A stretch of 21,414 bases of DNA. Source: Bacillota bacterium. Lineage in GTDB: Bacteria; Bacillota; UBA4882; UBA10575. Under the pieces are notes generated by a model. It saw nothing but the letters and a program-made list of their open reading frames with translations, did not search any database and had not been told where the DNA came from. The position numbers and the translations under genes are program-made. Positions 1 to 7,454 of this stretch are shown here, one piece after another. Numbering within the stretch: position 1 is the stretch's first letter; every line of letters starts with the position of its first letter. The stretch is taken from assembly GCA_003511465.1 (NCBI GenBank), contig DOID01000059.1:21300-42713 (forward strand), given 5' to 3'.

Positions 1-224
1 AACCGCCGGAGACTTTTAACCTCCACCTTGATTTCTTGGATCTCGGCAATCCGTTGGCTTAGATAAAGGGCATAATCAGTGTAGACTTGGACTCCATCAA
101 CGGTTAAAGCAGCCAAGGTATACCCAGTATCTTTCAACTTTTCGTCGATCAAAGAAAAAACCTCTCCGACTGAGGAAGGATGATTCGCCAGCTCATATCC
201 TTGATTTAAAATTATAACGCGCAC
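1..224 (-). CDS. Unrecognised protein, N-terminal part (runs off window)
   Basis: An open frame of 74 codons is visible before the window edge cuts it. It starts with GTG at 224 and has a GGGGG Shine-Dalgarno a few bases upstream. The visible protein begins MRVIILNQGYELANH and continues as a soluble alternation of hydrophobic and charged stretches. No signal peptide, membrane segment or familiar motif is seen. The last visible part, from about residue 55, is rich in Glu, Lys and Ile and may be helical. It lies just after the csrA terminator and is preceded by a sigma-28-type promoter, the place where B. subtilis has the flagellin gene hag. It does not look like flagellin, whose N-terminus is characteristic. 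I do not recognise the family. By location and promoter it is probably a late flagellar or motility-regulon gene, which is inference. Confidence 0.7.
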   Translation of the reverse strand, partial: MRVIILNQGYELANHPSSVGEVFSLIDEKLKDTGYTLAALTVDGVQVYTDYALYLSQRIAEIQEIKVEVKSLRR

Positions 225-262
225 GTAGATTCCCCCATCAAACTCATTTACCCTTATACTAA

Positions 263-290
263 ATATCGGTCTTTAGCAGCCAAATGTTAA
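263..290 (-). promoter_or_regulatory. Sigma-28 (SigD/FliA) type promoter for the gene at 224..1
   Basis: On the minus strand the -10 element ACCGATAT (263-270) matches the SigD consensus GCCGATAT at 7 of 8 positions. Upstream is TAAC at 286-289 with a 15-base spacer, or TTAA at 287-290 with 16 bases, against consensus TAAA. Transcription would start near 255, giving a leader of about 30 bases before the GTG at 224. The same -10 octamer occurs upstream of flgM in this window. Confidence 0.65.
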
Positions 291-330
291 GGGTAGACCA
301 GCAATTTCCCAAGTTATTGAGCAAGGATTA

Positions 331-357
331 AAAAAAGTAAAGACCCGGTCTTTACTT
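331..357 (-). terminator. Intrinsic terminator at the end of csrA
   Basis: A perfect 11-base inverted repeat (335-345 with 347-357) is centred on a single base; the real loop would use five or so of the central bases. On the minus strand it is followed by seven T residues. The csrA stop codon (352-354) lies inside the stem. On the plus strand the hairpin is also followed by a T run (from 360), so it could act in both directions. It separates the flgM-csrA operon from the sigma-28-driven gene to its left. Confidence 0.85.
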
Positions 358-585
358 CGTTTTTTTGGTCCACATCGCATTCAGCTCATCAATGCCGACG
401 CCGGCTTCCACTGCTTTCCGATTCTCCTTCTGAATCTCCAGGTATACTTCCTCACGGTGGACGGAAATCCGCTTCGGAGCGCTGATACCCAGTTTTACCT
501 GTTCTCCCTTGACTTCGACCACGGTTATTTTTACGTCGTCACCGATGATAATACTCTCGTTGACTTTTCTGGTTAGTACCAGCAT
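352..585 (-). CDS. csrA: CsrA, carbon storage/flagellin translation regulator
   Basis: CsrA is a small dimeric RNA-binding protein that binds GGA motifs in mRNA leaders and blocks ribosome access. In Bacillota its main known target is flagellin mRNA, and FliW antagonises it. The 77-residue protein opens with MLVLTRKVNESIIIGDDV, the hallmark CsrA start, followed by the KITVVEVKGEQVKLGI strand pair and APKRISVHREEVY, which carries the RNA-binding Arg residues. The C-terminal tail of about 20 residues is as long as in other Bacillota CsrA proteins. An AAGGAGG site precedes the ATG. It is the last gene of the flagellar operon, 127 bases after fliW, and ends inside a terminator hairpin. Identity is secure. 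Confidence 0.97.
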   Translation of the reverse strand: MLVLTRKVNESIIIGDDVKITVVEVKGEQVKLGISAPKRISVHREEVYLEIQKENRKAVEAGVGIDELNAMWTKKTK

Positions 586-712
586 TTAAATCCTCCTTGA
601 CTTAAACCTCTCGTTAAGTAAGCTACCCTTTATTCATATGTTTAATGCTGCCTAATATTTTCTCCACCGACAAGGAAGATCCTGCAAATAGACCAATTAA
701 AATCCAAACCGC

Positions 713-1168
713 TTATTTCGTGGCAGCAACCGACTCCGCCGTTGGCTGCGCCCATAATTTACACCGCAAGGGGTATCCGCTCTCACAAAGAATTAGTTGT
801 GCCCCTTTTTTCGCCTTTGTATTGATGACGATCGGGGCCTGGAGGTTTACCGTTGCTTCCTCCGGCTTTCCTGGGGGAATGGTGACGATTGCCAGAACCA
901 GCACTTCTTCTAGCTTCGTAAGGCCCAACTTTTCTTGTTTCGCCTCCGGGAGTTGAAAATCATAATCGGGACAGACCACGAAGGGCGACACCACAATAAA
1001 GGCGGTCTCCGTTTGTTGACAAGACTGCAGGCAACCAAAGACCGAATCTTCAGAATGGAGATAAATATACTCTTGGTCGGTTTCGAAACCAGGCAGTCCG
1101 TGGGAGAAGTAAATAATCTCGTCCGCACCAACTTCAATTTCGTCATGGAATTTTGTTTTTACCTTCAT
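713..1168 (-). CDS. fliW: FliW, flagellar assembly factor and CsrA antagonist
   Basis: FliW binds either flagellin or CsrA. Free FliW inactivates CsrA allosterically, so flagellin is translated only while it is being exported. The 151-residue protein has the family landmarks IIYFSHGLPGFE near residues 18-29, a central VCPDYDFQLP segment, and the NLQAPIVINTKAKKGAQ segment near 107-123 typical of FliW. The length is normal. The start is supported by GAGG-type bases just ahead of the ATG. It lies between flgL and csrA, as in B. subtilis. Two or three C-terminal cysteines (in CESGYPLRCK) are not a known functional feature. Confidence 0.95.
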   Translation of the reverse strand: MKVKTKFHDEIEVGADEIIYFSHGLPGFETDQEYIYLHSEDSVFGCLQSCQQTETAFIVVSPFVVCPDYDFQLPEAKQEKLGLTKLEEVLVLAIVTIPPGKPEEATVNLQAPIVINTKAKKGAQLILCESGYPLRCKLWAQPTAESVAATK

Positions 1169-1205
1169 TACCTTACCTCACCTCACCGCGTTATTACGCG
1201 TGCTT

Positions 1206-2105
1206 TTAAATGTAATTGACGAGGGTATTCTGCATAATCCGCGCCCCGGTGGCCAAAGCCGCTAGATAAACGCTCTCTTGCATCTTAAGATTCATGGTGA
1301 CTTCGGCGTAATCCGTATCTTCAATTTTACTAAGGAGTTCTTTAAAGTTTATATTCATTAAGTCCATCCGCTCAATATTTTGTTCCAACCGGTTGACCTT
1401 TGCGCCGATCTCACCCCGAATATTCAAGACTTCATCTAAACGATTTTGGATGTTCGTAATATCAGTGTTGGAAATCTCCTGTTGGTTTCCGTTGCGGAGG
1501 TTAGTAATAAAGCCGTCTAATTGGGCGAAAAAATCATTTGCCGGATCGCCAAAAACCCGGTCACCGGTGACAGTAATCTCCATATTAATTCCTGTCCCCA
1601 CCTCTGCTTGGAGTGCTACCGACGATCCTTCCCAAGTCATAGTAGAGGGATCCGTCGAGGTGTCCTCACTATACGCCGGTGTGTTTGTCCTTTCTCCGGC
1701 AAAAATGTAGGTATTTTCCTGCTCAGTATTGGCAATCTGGTACAAATGGTTACGCATTTCTTCCACTTCGCTCAGGATGGCGTCCAATGAGGTTTGCTCC
1801 ATCGTCCCATTTGACGCTCTAACCGCTAAATCCGATAAACGGTGCAAAACCGTGGTCATTTCACCTAAAGCATAATCCGAACTACTCAGTAAGGCTAAAG
1901 CAGAGTTGGCATTCTCCTTATACTGTACTCCTTCGTTAATCCCTTTTTTCAAACGCATCCCCATAATTAGTCCGACCGGATCATCGGAAGGCCGACTGAT
2001 CATTTTTCCGGTGGTCAATCGGTTATAGTTTTGATTCATGCGCGCTAAACCACTTTGGATATTACCCGCTATCCCTGTATGAACCATATTATCTGTAACT
2101 CTCAT
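1206..2105 (-). CDS. flgL: FlgL, hook-filament junction protein 3
   Basis: FlgL (HAP3) sits between FlgK and the flagellin filament and is exported through the flagellar type III channel. The 299-residue protein has a flagellin-like N-terminal helix (MRVTDNMVHTGIAGNIQSG), including the NYNRLTTGKMISRPSDDPVG motif near 28-46. A variable middle follows, then a C-terminal helical bundle ending in MQNTLVNYI. The length matches the family (about 300). The low-complexity middle and the final helices distinguish it from true flagellin. It follows flgK after about 120 bases, has a GGAGGG ribosome site, and is 37 bases upstream of fliW. No signal peptide is present, as expected for export by the flagellar apparatus. 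Confidence 0.95.
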   Translation of the reverse strand: MRVTDNMVHTGIAGNIQSGLARMNQNYNRLTTGKMISRPSDDPVGLIMGMRLKKGINEGVQYKENANSALALLSSSDYALGEMTTVLHRLSDLAVRASNGTMEQTSLDAILSEVEEMRNHLYQIANTEQENTYIFAGERTNTPAYSEDTSTDPSTMTWEGSSVALQAEVGTGINMEITVTGDRVFGDPANDFFAQLDGFITNLRNGNQQEISNTDITNIQNRLDEVLNIRGEIGAKVNRLEQNIERMDLMNINFKELLSKIEDTDYAEVTMNLKMQESVYLAALATGARIMQNTLVNYI

Positions 2106-2226
2106 GCTTAATCCCTCCTACTTGAAAAATGGGCTGTCCTTCTCCCTGCTTTATTCTCTGTACCATAGCCCAAAAGCTTTGGATTTTCATCACTTCACGT
2201 GTGCGAACGGTAGTCAGAGTGAGTCA

Positions 2227-3681
2227 CTATCTACCGACGATGCCGGTCCCATTGATCAGCTTGTCTAAGGTTTCATCAATCGCCGTCATCAAGCGCGCTG
2301 CCGCATTATAAGAGTTTTGGAACCGAATTAAATTGGTTAATTCTTCATTAAGCGACACTCCAGCTACGGATTCCTGCATATTAGTTAAATGACCAACCAA
2401 GGTCCGTTGGTTATCATGGGTCACTTTGGCCTTCTCGGCATCCACCCCGAGTTTGGCAATTAAGCTATCGTAGTACTCGCTTAACGAAGTAGTATTACCG
2501 TTCATGATTTTCCCGTTTTTGATTAAGTTAGCCAATTTCAGCGCATTTTCGCCGTTACCAACCTGGCCGTCCCAAATGTCCGGTGGCTCCACCCAAGTAG
2601 CGGCAATCTTATTTAAACCATCATCAGCTAGAATCGCGTCATCTAGAGTGATATCGGAAGCCTTGGTGCCCGGTCTAAAAAAGTCAACTCCGTGATGACT
2701 TGAATCCAACCCATATCCGGCGCGATGTTGAGTGTTAAATTCCTGTACCAGCGTTTCCGCAAAATCATCTAAAGAAGCTAAATAGTATTGTACTTCCTCA
2801 TCCCGCATCTCCATTAAACCTTTGATCTCACCACTAGTAAAATCAACCGCTCTGCCATTATGAGACCAGACTATATCATACATTCCGTCTGCATTCACCT
2901 GTGTTTCCATGCTATAAGCTCTATCACCATTGACTAAGGTAATCCCGGCGATATCAATACGATACTGGTTGAGTTCATCGCTGTGGATCGAGAGGGAAAC
3001 CATTTTCGAGAGTTCCCCGACTAGCACTTCCCGCTGGTCCATTAGGTCGTTAGGGTGATCCCCGACCCCCGTTATTTTTGCGATTTCCCCATTTAGCCCG
3101 GCAATCTGTTGGGCCAGTGTATTAATGCGGCCCATCCGCACGGCAATCTCCGCGTTCAGGTCTCCCTGCAATGAAGTAAGTTGGCTGTAGGTACTGCGGA
3201 TCGAATCACACAAATTATTGGCTTTCTCCCGTAACACCGAACGGACCGCTAAATTATCCGCACGGTTAGCATTACCTAGTTGCTGTAAGGCGGACCAGAA
3301 TTCATTAAGTTGAAAACCAATACTGGCACCGGTGTCTAAATCAGCCGGCTCCGCCAAAGTGACTTCTAAATGGTCGAAGCTGCGCTGCCGCGCATCCCAG
3401 TAACCAAGGCTGGCATTCTCATATTGGGTACGCCGGTCAACAAATTGATCCCGCATCCGCCGGATCTGAGTCACAGTAACGCCCGTCCCAATCTGTCCTG
3501 CGATCGTGTTCCGATTCATCGTCGGTACAGCGTAGGGAGCAGTCGCCGTCATATCCGCCACTTGCCGGGAATAACCGGGAGTGTTGGCATTACTGATATT
3601 TTGTCCAGTTACATCTAGTGCTAACTGCTGCGCCCTTATTCCCCGTAGACTGGTCTCAAGACCACCAAATGTCGAACGCAT
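2227..3681 (-). CDS. flgK: FlgK, hook-filament junction protein 1
   Basis: FlgK (HAP1) joins the hook to FlgL and the filament. The 484-residue protein starts with the rod/hook family signature: MRSTFGGLETSLRGI, then QNISNANTPGYSRQ near residues 27-40, which is diagnostic for flagellar rod, hook and HAP1 proteins. The C-terminus has the matching helix containing LTNLIRFQNSYNAAARLMTAIDE. The length is slightly below the usual 500-550, and the variable central domain is somewhat short. It starts one base after the flgN stop; the flgN end supplies the GGAGGGG ribosome site, implying translational coupling with its chaperone. It lies in the flgM operon. Confidence 0.96.
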   Translation of the reverse strand: MRSTFGGLETSLRGIRAQQLALDVTGQNISNANTPGYSRQVADMTATAPYAVPTMNRNTIAGQIGTGVTVTQIRRMRDQFVDRRTQYENASLGYWDARQRSFDHLEVTLAEPADLDTGASIGFQLNEFWSALQQLGNANRADNLAVRSVLREKANNLCDSIRSTYSQLTSLQGDLNAEIAVRMGRINTLAQQIAGLNGEIAKITGVGDHPNDLMDQREVLVGELSKMVSLSIHSDELNQYRIDIAGITLVNGDRAYSMETQVNADGMYDIVWSHNGRAVDFTSGEIKGLMEMRDEEVQYYLASLDDFAETLVQEFNTQHRAGYGLDSSHHGVDFFRPGTKASDITLDDAILADDGLNKIAATWVEPPDIWDGQVGNGENALKLANLIKNGKIMNGNTTSLSEYYDSLIAKLGVDAEKAKVTHDNQRTLVGHLTNMQESVAGVSLNEELTNLIRFQNSYNAAARLMTAIDETLDKLINGTGIVGR

Positions 3682-3682
3682 G

Positions 3683-4099
3683 TTATCCCCTCCAATTCAA
3701 TACTGGTTGATTACCCGCCGCCGCTTCCACCTTACCGGAGGAACCATAGAGCTGGTTTTCCTCTTCGCCGTGAATCAGTTTGAGGGAATAATCTACAATG
3801 GCCAAGGCATCTTCTAGCAACTGCTGGTTTAATAGATTGATCTCCTTAAGCTGGGCAAGCAAAGCCGCCCTTTCCTGCATATATTGCTTAAAATCCCCAC
3901 AATCACGGATTTGCGCTTCGTCAAGCTGTTGAAACCGCTCGACAATGATCAATGCTTGTTCTTCCTTGTCCACAACCTGTCTTATTGCTTCCAGATCATT
4001 ATCATAAAGCGCTTCTTTTTTCGCCGTTGCTAATTCGACTAACTGCCGCAGCAAGTTAATCTCCTCCGCCATCCGGCCCTGAACTTCCTCCGTAGACAC
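3683..4099 (-). CDS. flgN: FlgN-family flagellar export chaperone
   Basis: FlgN proteins are small helical chaperones that bind the C-termini of FlgK and FlgL and hand them to the export gate. The protein is almost entirely helical with heptad-like Leu/Ile spacing (RMAEEINLLRQLVELA, then EALYDNDLEAIRQVVDKEE), as in the FlgN/YvyG family. I place the start at GTG 4099 because a G6 tract at 4108-4113 sits eight bases upstream. An in-frame TTG at 4117 would give 144 residues and overlap flgM by 14 bases, but it lacks a ribosome site. Primary conservation is weak in this family, so the call rests on helical character, length (about 138) and position between flgM and flgK. Confidence 0.85.
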   Translation of the reverse strand: MSTEEVQGRMAEEINLLRQLVELATAKKEALYDNDLEAIRQVVDKEEQALIIVERFQQLDEAQIRDCGDFKQYMQERAALLAQLKEINLLNQQLLEDALAIVDYSLKLIHGEEENQLYGSSGKVEAAAGNQPVLNWRG

Positions 4100-4103
4100 T
4101 ATC

Positions 4104-4406
4104 TCATCCCCCCACAATTCGGTCGACCAAGCTTCGCACCAACATGCGGTGGGCCACTTGTTCGCTGGTAACCTGATATTCTCCTTTGTCGATGGAATCC
4201 TTAATCTTCGCCACCAGGTCGGTTCGGACGTCAGGCGTTTTCGCGATATTACTTTGGATCAGTTGAAGCTCTTTCGCTTCCGGTGAAAGCAGCAAGGAAT
4301 CACCCCGTCGCACGGACTCCGTCGCTTGCACGGTCCGATTTTTTTGGTTATTAGCCACATCATAGGCTTTTATAATTGAGTTTACTTGTTGATTTGAGAT
4401 GATCAT
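4104..4406 (-). CDS. flgM: FlgM, anti-sigma-28 factor
   Basis: FlgM binds and inhibits sigma-28 (SigD) until the hook-basal body is finished. The 100-residue protein has the family layout: a polar flexible N-terminal half beginning MIISNQQVNSIIKAYD, then a C-terminal helical sigma-binding half with LSPEAKELQ near 40-48, VRTDLVAKIKDSIDKGEYQV and a final VAHRMLVRSLVDRI helix. ATG at 4406 has a GGGG ribosome site. A sigma-28 promoter lies about 50 bases upstream, so FlgM controls the sigma factor that transcribes its own operon, as known in B. subtilis. Confidence 0.95.
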   Translation of the reverse strand: MIISNQQVNSIIKAYDVANNQKNRTVQATESVRRGDSLLLSPEAKELQLIQSNIAKTPDVRTDLVAKIKDSIDKGEYQVTSEQVAHRMLVRSLVDRIVGG

Positions 4407-4452
4407 CTTTTTACCCCTTTCCCAAGTTCCCTAGGAACAGCTCTCAAAAATT

Positions 4453-4480
4453 ATATCGGTCTTCCCCCAGCAGATGTTTA
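4453..4480 (-). promoter_or_regulatory. Sigma-28 (SigD/FliA) promoter of the flgM operon
   Basis: On the minus strand TAAA (4477-4480) is followed after 16 bases by ACCGATAT (4453-4460), against consensus TAAA-N15/16-GCCGATAT. The -35 is perfect and the -10 matches 7 of 8. Transcription should begin near 4445, about 40 bases before the flgM ATG. It lies in the 91-base gap between yvyF and flgM, so the flagellar genes can be transcribed separately from the com genes upstream. Confidence 0.8.
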
Positions 4481-4497
4481 GAGGAAATTATTGTTTA

Positions 4498-4740
4498 TTA
4501 CTCTGTCTCTTCCTTCTTTTCGACCGCAGTCAACCGTCCCTCGCGCTGAAAGCGGAGGACAACTGAAGCATCAACGCCTGTCTCGCGGCTTAGTTCAAGG
4601 GCGCTAACACGTGGATGCCTTTGGACGTATTCCCAAATCTTGGCGAAATCTATGGTGTCCCGCTCCTGACAAGCCTGACAAACATAATAACCTTGGAAAG
4701 TAAAAAGTTTACCGCAACGTTTGCAATTCTTCAGCCTCAA
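4498..4740 (-). CDS. yvyF: YvyF/TIGR03826-type flagellar operon zinc-ribbon protein
   Basis: The protein has 80 residues. The N-terminal half is a small zinc ribbon with two Cys pairs, CKRC near 6-9 and CQAC near 21-24. The C-terminal half looks like a winged or simple HTH: VSALELSRETGVDASVVLRFQREGRL. This is the pattern of the short protein between the com genes and flgM in Bacillota (YvyF in B. subtilis, TIGR03826). Its molecular role is not well defined; a regulatory, DNA-binding part is plausible from the HTH-like half. The start is TTG at 4740, supported by GGGAGGGG seven bases upstream. It lies 91 bases upstream of flgM. Confidence 0.88.
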   Translation of the reverse strand: MRLKNCKRCGKLFTFQGYYVCQACQERDTIDFAKIWEYVQRHPRVSALELSRETGVDASVVLRFQREGRLTAVEKKEETE

Positions 4741-4852
4741 GTACGAACCCCTCCCGCAATTACTTACAACCTATAACTTTACAATTAAAAGATGAATTTT
4801 GATATTACTCGCGTTCGATGGCTGGCAGTGATTTCTCGCGGGCGATTTTTAA

Positions 4853-5581
4853 TTATTCAAAATTAACGCCAACAGCCAAGGTTAGGACTTTCACTCCACA
4901 GGCACCGGCAATCAGGAGGGCACGGGCCGCAGCAGAGAGGGTGTAACCGGTGGTACGAATATCATCAACCAACAAAACTTTTTTTCCGGCAACCGTCGGA
5001 CAATTACTCACTAGAAAGGCCCCAGCCGTATTCTCCTGGCGTTCCCGGCGACTAAGCTTGCTTTGACTTACCGTCGGTTTAACCCGCTGCAGCACATCGG
5101 TGCTCAAGGGGCGGCGGAGGACGGCGGCCAGCGGCTCAGCCATTAATTCCGCTTGGTTGTAACCACGAGTAGCCAGTTTCTGCGGGTGAAGGGGGACCGG
5201 AATCACCACTTCGACCTCCTCCAACCGAGTTTCGTTTTCCGCCCAGACCGCCAAAATAGTACCCAATCCCCGGGCTAAATCCGGCCGGAAACTGTATTTG
5301 GCGGTATGCAGCAATTCCCGAAGATAACCTGCATAAACGGCAACTGCCATCGCTTGCTCATAAGCCCGCGGTTCGCTTTGGCACTCGCGGCAGGGTTCGG
5401 TTTCCCCGCCCCGCCGTGGCCGGTCGCAATGGGAACAAACCGGCTTGGTGACAAAAGGAATGCGGTCTAAACAGTCTCGGCAAAAAGCCAAGGGATAATC
5501 GGAGGTAAAAGCTTTACCGCAAGCAACGCACAGAGGCACCGGCGGATAAATCAACCTTAAAACTCGTTCTAAAATCATCAA
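4853..5581 (-). CDS. comFC: ComFC, competence-associated phosphoribosyltransferase-like protein
   Basis: ComFC (ComF/GntX family) supports transformation. It combines an N-terminal zinc finger with a PRTase fold and works with the ComFA helicase in handling incoming single-stranded DNA. In 242 residues the first 75 carry four Cys pairs (CVAC, CRDC, CSHC, CREC). They are followed by the family segment with VIPVPLHPQKLATRGYNQAE and a PRPP-loop-like VLLVDDIRTTGYT near residues 203-215. The order and length are normal. An 11-base gap follows comFA, so the two are likely co-translated. No comFB lies between them, unlike in B. subtilis. Confidence 0.93.
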   Translation of the reverse strand: MMILERVLRLIYPPVPLCVACGKAFTSDYPLAFCRDCLDRIPFVTKPVCSHCDRPRRGGETEPCRECQSEPRAYEQAMAVAVYAGYLRELLHTAKYSFRPDLARGLGTILAVWAENETRLEEVEVVIPVPLHPQKLATRGYNQAELMAEPLAAVLRRPLSTDVLQRVKPTVSQSKLSRRERQENTAGAFLVSNCPTVAGKKVLLVDDIRTTGYTLSAAARALLIAGACGVKVLTLAVGVNFE

Positions 5582-5592
5582 AAGGTATCTCC

Positions 5593-7398
5593 TTATTCTC
5601 TATCGGGTGAAGTGGCTTTTTTCTTTATAAAGGAATTGCCTTCTTTGTTCATCCGGACAATCTCTTGATGGGCTGTTTTCATGGTCCCGGTGATGCTTTC
5701 CGCGACAAAATAAACCACCCCACCCGGATCAGCAGCGCTGCGCCCGACGCGGCCGGCAATCTGAATTAAAGTTTCGACCGAAAAGATGCGCTCCTGGTCT
5801 GCGTAGAGGACCAGGAGATCAAGGCGGTCGAAGTTCAGTCCCCTTTCCAGCAGGGTGGTGGTGACCAACAAGTGGAGCTGTCCCGTCGAAAACCGCTTTA
5901 CCTTCTCCTCCCGTAATGGATCCCGGGCGTGAATATAATCAATCTGGTCGGCCTGATTCGGGAGTTCCTGTTGCAAACTACGGGCAAAGGCTTCCACCCC
6001 TTGCACGGTAGGGAGGAAAATCAGACCTTTCCGTTCTTGTGTACGCAAACGAAAAATGAACTCCTTGACCACTGGAGGGATGAATTCTCCTTTCTTCGCT
6101 GGAAGAGCCGTACGGATTAAGGTGGGCACCGGGAGCGGGCGTCCATGGTAACGGAGGGGGATTTTAACCACGCCAATCTCACCTCGGCGAGCCCGCCGTT
6201 GCCAAGAAGGATCGGGCGTCGCCGTCATATATATTTTTTTGCCGGTGGGGAGGATTACCCGTTCTAAAGCGGCATTCAACATGGGATTACCATATAAGGG
6301 GAAGGCATCGGCTTCATCGACGATCACCAGATCAAAACAGGAGGTGAAACGGAGTAATTGGTGGGTAGTGGTAACGGTGAGTAACGCGGCGGGAAACTCT
6401 TCCTTGTGCCCACCATAGAGGATGGTAAAAGCAAGACCGGGGAAGCACCGTTTAATCCGCTCGCCCAGTTCGCGAACGATTTCCCGGCGGGGAACGGCCA
6501 GTAAGACCCTTTTCCCCGCCGCCAACGCATCTCTGATCAGTGGAAAAACCACTTCGGTCTTGCCAGCCCCGCACACCGCCCAGACCAGTAAGGTACGGGG
6601 TTCCGGCTGACGCCAAAACTCCAAGCTTTCCCTGACCGCCTGTTCCTGCCAGATCGTGAGGGCGGGCAGCGCCAGCGGTGGTGGTACACCCGACGGTTTA
6701 ATCCTTGGCAATTCCACCCGCCAACGGTAAAGGGTAATTCCATCGGTGAGGGTTCCCAACTCCCGGCAGGAGGGGCAGACCCGACAGGGCTGGGGCGCGG
6801 AGGATAATCTTTCCACGTAGATTTGTTCCTGTTCTCCGCAACGACGACAATAAAAGCGGCCGAGCTTATCCAGACCAACGGCCGCCAAGCGCTGGACTTT
6901 CCCCTCCAGGATCAGTTGTTGGAGTACACCGGTTAACTGGTAGTCCGTAGACCTTACTCCGGCCCGTTCTAAAACGCGCCGTAGTTCCGAAAGGGTTAAA
7001 GACCGACCGGGAAGGAGCTTAGGGAGGAGTGCCTGAAGGCGGCAGCTGGATTCCCCGGCCTGAGCTGCTGCCGCTGCCGGAAGCGAACAGGGAAACATCT
7101 CTACGGTCAACCGCTGCCAAGTGCCTTCCCCAACTTCACCATGGCTGCGGGCTGTTTTGTTTAGAACCCGCCCTCCCCGGTGCCGGGAAAAACCGGCCTT
7201 CCCTTTAACCGTAAGTAAGCGGAGCTTTTCCTGCATCCGCTCCGCCAGCCATAAAGGAAAAGGTCGGTCCCAAACCCAGACCCGATCATAGCCCTGGTTT
7301 ACACTCCACTGCCAATCGAGGGCCGGGTCGGGGGAAAGGATAACCTCCCACCCTGTTTCCTGCTGAAAAAGGACAAGATAGTAAGGTGCCGGTAACAT
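5593..7398 (-). CDS. comFA: ComFA, competence DNA translocation helicase
   Basis: ComFA is a cytoplasmic DEAD-box-like ATPase that helps pull transforming single-stranded DNA through the ComEC channel. The protein is about 601 residues. A poorly conserved N-terminal region is followed by a four- or five-Cys zinc site (CRRC and CRVCPSC, about 184-211) typical of ComFA. Next comes the helicase core with Walker A CGAGKTEV near 276-283, the DEAD box VDEADAFP, the TATPDPSW motif III, and a C-terminal helicase domain with IQIAGRVGRS (motif VI). I moved the start to ATG 7398 because AAGGGAGG lies seven bases before it. The in-frame ATG at 7446, 16 codons longer, has no ribosome site and would crowd recD2. 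It sits between recD2 and comFC. Confidence 0.95.
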   Translation of the reverse strand: MLPAPYYLVLFQQETGWEVILSPDPALDWQWSVNQGYDRVWVWDRPFPLWLAERMQEKLRLLTVKGKAGFSRHRGGRVLNKTARSHGEVGEGTWQRLTVEMFPCSLPAAAAAQAGESSCRLQALLPKLLPGRSLTLSELRRVLERAGVRSTDYQLTGVLQQLILEGKVQRLAAVGLDKLGRFYCRRCGEQEQIYVERLSSAPQPCRVCPSCRELGTLTDGITLYRWRVELPRIKPSGVPPPLALPALTIWQEQAVRESLEFWRQPEPRTLLVWAVCGAGKTEVVFPLIRDALAAGKRVLLAVPRREIVRELGERIKRCFPGLAFTILYGGHKEEFPAALLTVTTTHQLLRFTSCFDLVIVDEADAFPLYGNPMLNAALERVILPTGKKIYMTATPDPSWQRRARRGEIGVVKIPLRYHGRPLPVPTLIRTALPAKKGEFIPPVVKEFIFRLRTQERKGLIFLPTVQGVEAFARSLQQELPNQADQIDYIHARDPLREEKVKRFSTGQLHLLVTTTLLERGLNFDRLDLLVLYADQERIFSVETLIQIAGRVGRSAADPGGVVYFVAESITGTMKTAHQEIVRMNKEGNSFIKKKATSPDRE

Positions 7399-7405
7399 TA
7401 GGAAT

Positions 7406-7413
7406 CCTCCCTT
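7406..7413 (-). promoter_or_regulatory. Ribosome binding site fixing the comFA start
   Basis: On the minus strand AAGGGAGG is followed by seven bases and then ATG at 7398. The longer in-frame ATG at 7446 has only AT-rich, non-purine sequence before it, so this site decides the start. Confidence 0.8.
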
Positions 7414-7454
7414 CGTCCCCCCCAATCTGGTTGTCACGAAGAGCATTTATCGCT

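Noticed and set aside
645..1219. Plus-strand frames of about 100 codons opposite fliW
   Set aside because: They are shadows of the conserved fliW gene with no recognisable protein character.
2650..2657. TCCGATAT-like element inside flgK (minus strand)
   Set aside because: No -35 element at the right distance and located mid-gene; chance match.
4820..4850. Repeated CTCGCG in the comFC-yvyF gap
   Set aside because: Two six-base copies about 20 bases apart are expected by chance and do not form a repeat array or dyad.
7399..7446. Longer comFA start at ATG 7446
   Set aside because: No ribosome site upstream, whereas ATG 7398 has AAGGGAGG at ideal spacing.
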